Shown one piece after another: positions 5,266 through 8,007 of a DNA stretch of 8,007 nt. Source of the DNA: Nitrospiraceae bacterium (GTDB lineage Bacteria; Nitrospirota; Thermodesulfovibrionia; Thermodesulfovibrionales; UBA9159); the NCBI GenBank assembly GCA_003453735.1, contig DMNE01000053.1, forward strand, positions 2,959-10,965, given 5' to 3'. Both the position numbers and the translations under genes were made by a program. A model generated the notes under the pieces. That model was not told the origin of the DNA. It worked only from the letters and a program-made list of their open reading frames with translations, and did not search any database. Numbering within the stretch: position 1 is the stretch's first letter; every line of letters begins with the position of its first letter.

Positions 5266-6522
5266 ATGGACATAAAGAAATATGTGACTGATCTTGCTTT
5301 GGAGGCCAGGGCTGGTGCACGGTCCCTTGCAAAGGCAACGGCGGAACAGAAAAATTGTGTGCTTATCAAGATGGCAGAAGCCATCAAAAAAAGATCGATG
5401 GAACTGATCGCGGAAAACAAAAAAGATATTGCGTATGCTGAGGGAAAAGGCCTTTCAAAGGCCTTGATAGACAGGCTCGCCCTTACCGATAAAAGGATCA
5501 AGGAGATGGCGCAGGGGCTCACTGAAGTCACACAACTGCCTGATCCTGTGGGCGAGATTGTGCATATGTGGCAGAGGCCCAACGGCATGACCGTTGGAAA
5601 GATGAGGGTTCCGATAGGTGTGATCGCGATAATCTATGAATCAAGACCGAATGTCACGGCAGATGCGACAAGCCTCTGCCTAAAGGCAGGGAATGCTGTC
5701 ATTCTGCGCGGCGGGTCAGAAGCCATTCATTCGAATAAGGCGATTGCGGAGATCTTACGAGACGTGGCAAGGACAGAAGGTATCGACGAAGGTGCAATAA
5801 CCTTCATCGATATCCCCGACAGGGAGGCCATCATCGAGATGTTGAAGCTTGAAGGTACCATAGATCTCGTTATCCCAAGGGGCGGGGAAGGACTCATTCG
5901 GACGGTGACCGAGAATTCCCTCGTACCCGTGCTCAAGCATTATAAAGGTGTCTGTCATGTCTTTGTCGACAGAGACGCCGATTTAATCATGGCCGAAGAG
6001 ATATGCTTTAATGCGAAGGTCCAGCGGCCCGGAACATGCAATGCCATGGAGACGATGCTCGTTGATGAATCAATCGCCGAAGGTTTTCTGCCAAAGATGC
6101 TCAAGAAATTTGAGGATGCAGGGGTTCAGCTTAGGGGTTGCCCGAGGACGCTCGCCCTCCGCCCCGACATTATAGAGGTTAAAGAAGAGGATTATTACAG
6201 GGAATACCTCGATCTGATCCTGAACGTTAAGGTTGTCAACGATATGGAAGACGCAATGGAGCATATTGCAAAATATGGCTCTGCCCATTCTGATGCCATC
6301 GTCACCATGAACTACGACAGGGCGATGAGATTCTTGAGGGAGGTAGACTCCTCAGCGGTACTTGTCAATGCCTCCACAAGGCTCAATGACGGCTATCAGT
6401 TCGGTCTCGGAGCCGAGATAGGCATATCAACCGACAAGATACATGCACGTGGTCCAATGGGACTGGAGGAGCTCACCTGCACAAAATTCATTGTTCTTGG
6501 AAATGGACAGCTAAGAGAATAG
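5266..6522 (+). CDS. proA: gamma-glutamyl phosphate reductase (proline biosynthesis)
   Basis: ProA reduces gamma-glutamyl phosphate with NADPH to glutamate-5-semialdehyde, the second step from glutamate to proline, in the cytosol. At 418 residues the protein has the usual full length. It belongs to the aldehyde dehydrogenase superfamily, and the family signatures are intact: [38 protein letters not shown], the catalytic Cys258 in [10 protein letters not shown], and [21 protein letters not shown] near the C-terminus. The start is well set: GGAGG (5256-5260) stands five bases before ATG 5266, and [15 protein letters not shown] is a normal ProA opening. Its pathway partner proB (glutamate 5-kinase), often adjacent in other bacteria, is not in the window. 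A long hairpin lies in its leader, and mqnB follows on the same strand after 167 bp without an obvious terminator, so read-through is possible. Confidence 0.97.
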   Translation: MDIKKYVTDLALEARAGARSLAKATAEQKNCVLIKMAEAIKKRSMELIAENKKDIAYAEGKGLSKALIDRLALTDKRIKEMAQGLTEVTQLPDPVGEIVHMWQRPNGMTVGKMRVPIGVIAIIYESRPNVTADATSLCLKAGNAVILRGGSEAIHSNKAIAEILRDVARTEGIDEGAITFIDIPDREAIIEMLKLEGTIDLVIPRGGEGLIRTVTENSLVPVLKHYKGVCHVFVDRDADLIMAEEICFNAKVQRPGTCNAMETMLVDESIAEGFLPKMLKKFEDAGVQLRGCPRTLALRPDIIEVKEEDYYREYLDLILNVKVVNDMEDAMEHIAKYGSAHSDAIVTMNYDRAMRFLREVDSSAVLVNASTRLNDGYQFGLGAEIGISTDKIHARGPMGLEELTCTKFIVLGNGQLRE

Positions 6523-6589
6523 AGAGATCAATAAACTTTATTTCTTAACCGGGAATACCGTAAGGCCTGTGCCTTCAGGAGCAGAAAGC

Positions 6590-6652
6590 ATGTCAATGCT
6601 CGTTCGCTCTCAATTCTTGGCAAAGGTTCATTTTTATTGGTTTCTTGCTTAA
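6590..6652 (+). CDS. possible 20-codon leader peptide upstream of mqnB
   Basis: ATG 6590 is preceded by AGGAG (6577-6581) at an eight-base spacing, better placed than many real sites. The frame encodes 20 residues and stops at TAA 6650-6652, 37 bases before the mqnB ATG. The C-terminal part reads V-H-F-Y-W-F-L-A, four consecutive aromatic codons, and the Trp-Phe-Leu-Ala-stop portion lies inside a small hairpin (6639-6660). A run of regulatory amino-acid codons followed by RNA structure is the pattern of attenuation leaders. Futalosine derives from chorismate, the aromatic amino-acid precursor, which makes the link imaginable. There is no terminator-like T-tract, and a frame this short can arise by chance. 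Confidence 0.3.
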   Translation: MSMLVRSQFLAKVHFYWFLA

Positions 6653-6660
6653 GAGAAACT
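6639..6660 (+). promoter_or_regulatory. small hairpin between proA and mqnB
   Basis: GGTTTCTT and GAGAAACT pair around the loop GCTTAA, giving eight pairs with two G-U. It covers the last codons and stop of the possible leader peptide and ends 17 bases before the mqnB Shine-Dalgarno (AAGGA, 6678-6682). No T-run follows, so termination is unlikely. It is moderately weak and AU-rich. Confidence 0.3.
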
Positions 6661-6689
6661 CTGAAGACGGAAAAACGAAGGATATCAAA

Positions 6690-7403
6690 ATGGTGGTAGG
6701 TCTTATTTCTTCAGTCCCTCAAGAAGGAAAGATAATTGCAGGGCAGTTGGGAGAACAGCGACAAATGAGCGGCATGCCGTTACGTGAAGGCAAGACACAT
6801 GGTAACGACGTTATCTACATAGTCTCCGGCATGGGTAAGACAAACGCGGCCCATGCAGCGACCGTTTTGAACGAGAGATTCTCTCCGGGTATCGTCATCC
6901 TCTTTGGTGTTGGAGGTGCCTATCCTTCAGCAGGTCTTGAGGTCGGGGACTTGGCGGTGGCAAAGAAAGAGATTTACGGTGATGAAGGGGTTCTACGGGG
7001 TGACAGGTTCCATGGGACTGAATTTATCGGCATCCCGCTTTTGAAAAGGGACGGAAAAAGGTATTTCAATGAATTCCCGTTAGATAGGAGGCTTATCAGA
7101 ATGGCATTGGGGTCTTCCCTCCTCGTCACCAGGACGGTATCTGGAACCTTTGTCACGGTCTCCACCTGCACAGGCACAAAAAAAAGGGCTTTCGAGTTCG
7201 AAAAGAGATTCGGGGCCATTTGTGAGAACATGGAAGGCGCTGCGGTCGCACATATCTGTGCGATATATGGGATACCTGTGATCGAAATACGGGGGATCAG
7301 TAACATTGTGGACAATAGAGATAAAGACAAATGGAATATCGGGCTCGCAGCTGAGCATTGTCAAAAAGCGGTACTGAACTTACTGAAGCTCCCTATTACG
7401 TAA
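6690..7403 (+). CDS. mqnB: futalosine hydrolase (menaquinone biosynthesis, futalosine pathway)
   Basis: MqnB splits futalosine into hypoxanthine and dehypoxanthinyl futalosine in the chorismate-derived menaquinone route. From ATG 6690 the protein has 237 residues, in keeping with the family. It is a nucleoside phosphorylase/hydrolase fold: LFGVGGAYP in the early glycine-rich region, the MqnB-type YGDEGV, SGTFVTVST, then ENMEGAAVAHICAIYGIPVI (179-198; Glu182 is the ribose-contacting residue of the MEGAA motif) and EIRGISNIVDNRDKDKW, where Asp208 is the likely catalytic acid. The longer TTG start at 6645 is rejected because it lacks a ribosome site, while ATG 6690 has AAGGA at seven bases. MTA/SAH nucleosidase is the nearest alternative, but the EIRGISNIVDNRD spelling favours MqnB. 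Other mqn genes are not in the window. It lies downstream of proA and ends 19 bp from a convergent gene. Confidence 0.9.
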   Translation: MVVGLISSVPQEGKIIAGQLGEQRQMSGMPLREGKTHGNDVIYIVSGMGKTNAAHAATVLNERFSPGIVILFGVGGAYPSAGLEVGDLAVAKKEIYGDEGVLRGDRFHGTEFIGIPLLKRDGKRYFNEFPLDRRLIRMALGSSLLVTRTVSGTFVTVSTCTGTKKRAFEFEKRFGAICENMEGAAVAHICAIYGIPVIEIRGISNIVDNRDKDKWNIGLAAEHCQKAVLNLLKLPIT

Positions 7404-7422
7404 CTTTGTACCGCAGTGATCC

Positions 7423-7980
7423 TTATTCCCACCTCTCATAAAAGACAATTTCATTCAGCTGTTTCCTTGGCGGACCTTCGGTCTTTTCCTCGAAAGGATA
7501 CCCGATAGGGAAGATCCCTACAACCCGAATATTGGGGGGAATGTTTAACAGATCGCGGATTCCCTCCTCGTTAAATACCCCCACGAAGACCGTCCCGAGG
7601 CCGAGTGCTCGTGAGGCGAGCATGAGGTTCTGGGCTGCTATCCCTAGGTCGGTCATATAGTAAAACTGTTTCCAAATGACTCCTGATTGAGAGGGGTCGG
7701 CGCAGGCGACAACTACAACCGGAGCTTCTGCGATACCCTTTTTTGCCGGATTCGTCTTGTATCCCATAGGTCCGAAAAAGGTCTCGACATAAGAGAGTTC
7801 GCTCAGTTTTTCTCTGGTGGCAGCATTCTTGACAACGACAAAACTCCAACACTGGCGGTTTGCCCACGAAGGGGCTTGCCGGACCGCTTCAAGTATGACA
7901 GCAAGTTTTTCGTCTTCCACTGGCTTATTCACGAACCTGCGCACGCTTCTCCGCGTTCTGATGGTCTCAAAGGTATCCAT
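7423..7980 (-). CDS. nitroreductase-family FMN-dependent oxidoreductase
   Basis: This protein of 185 residues has the length of a small single-domain nitroreductase. These are FMN enzymes that act as dimers in the cytosol and reduce nitroaromatics, quinones or enones with NAD(P)H. The N-terminal TRRSVRRF (9-16) supplies the FMN phosphate contacts. [15 protein letters not shown] (36-50) is the family segment APSxxNxQPWxFVVV, with Cys44 replacing the common Pro. [20 protein letters not shown] (111-130) is the characteristic central helix and turn, and GIFPIGYP (155-162) with the closing YERWE is also typical. AGGA five bases upstream supports the start at 7980. It converges on mqnB with a 19-bp gap and no terminator hairpin, so the two messages may overlap. 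The physiological substrate cannot be inferred. Confidence 0.92.
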   Translation of the reverse strand: MDTFETIRTRRSVRRFVNKPVEDEKLAVILEAVRQAPSWANRQCWSFVVVKNAATREKLSELSYVETFFGPMGYKTNPAKKGIAEAPVVVVACADPSQSGVIWKQFYYMTDLGIAAQNLMLASRALGLGTVFVGVFNEEGIRDLLNIPPNIRVVGIFPIGYPFEEKTEGPPRKQLNEIVFYERWE

Positions 7981-8007
7981 AGATTCCTGCTATCGAAAAG
8001 GTGCGCA

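Noticed and set aside
5192..5275. 27-codon frame overlapping the proA start (with an internal ATG at 5207)
   Set aside because: It has no adequate ribosome site at either ATG. The overlap with proA could suggest coupling, but proA has its own strong site, so it is not called.
6645..6689. TTG start giving mqnB 15 extra residues
   Set aside because: It has no ribosome site, the extra residues are polar and not family-like, and ATG 6690 has AAGGA at seven bases and begins with the expected first strand (VVGLISSVPQE).

Overview
The window reads as a Gram-negative bacterial chromosome segment of intermediate GC. Genes are ordinary in length and spacing, and no tRNA, rRNA, CRISPR array, insertion sequence or phage gene is visible. 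A futalosine-pathway menaquinone gene (mqnB), a MutL carrying an endonuclease-type C-terminal motif, and a Sec-exported CotA-like multicopper oxidase would fit an anaerobic or facultative lineage such as Nitrospirota or a deltaproteobacterial group. That placement is an impression from protein style, not a proof.

Left part (1-2623, all minus strand): a multicopper oxidase gene runs off the left edge, so only its first 555 codons and two of its cupredoxin domains are present. About 176 bp upstream of it, in the same direction, lies an AraC-type response regulator with a receiver domain followed by an AraC helix-turn-helix domain. The pairing suggests a regulator and its target. No histidine kinase is present here. 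The receiver has Lys where the second acidic pocket residue is expected, which suggests it may not need phosphorylation.

Middle (2624-3411): nearly 800 bp with no convincing gene. It holds a near-perfect 10-bp tandem repeat, a short inverted repeat, a GC-rich hairpin and an 85-codon open frame with no start codon near its beginning.

Right-centre (3412-6522): mutL (minus) and proA (plus) diverge from a 171-bp intergenic region. On the mutL side a -35/-10 pair with a 17-bp spacer ends five bases before the ATG and there is no ribosome binding site, so mutL may be leaderless. On the proA side there is a long imperfect hairpin before a strong ribosome binding site.

Right end (6523-8007): mqnB (futalosine hydrolase) follows proA after 167 bp. 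Its best start is the ATG at 6690, not the TTG at 6645. A 20-codon frame with a good ribosome binding site and a Phe-Tyr-Trp-Phe run sits just upstream. A nitroreductase-family gene converges on mqnB with a gap of only 19 bp.

I do not see a complete new multi-gene system. The most interesting signals are regulatory: the modified receiver, the unexplained perfect Shine-Dalgarno ahead of the oxidase, the possible leader peptide before mqnB, and the possible leaderless mutL.
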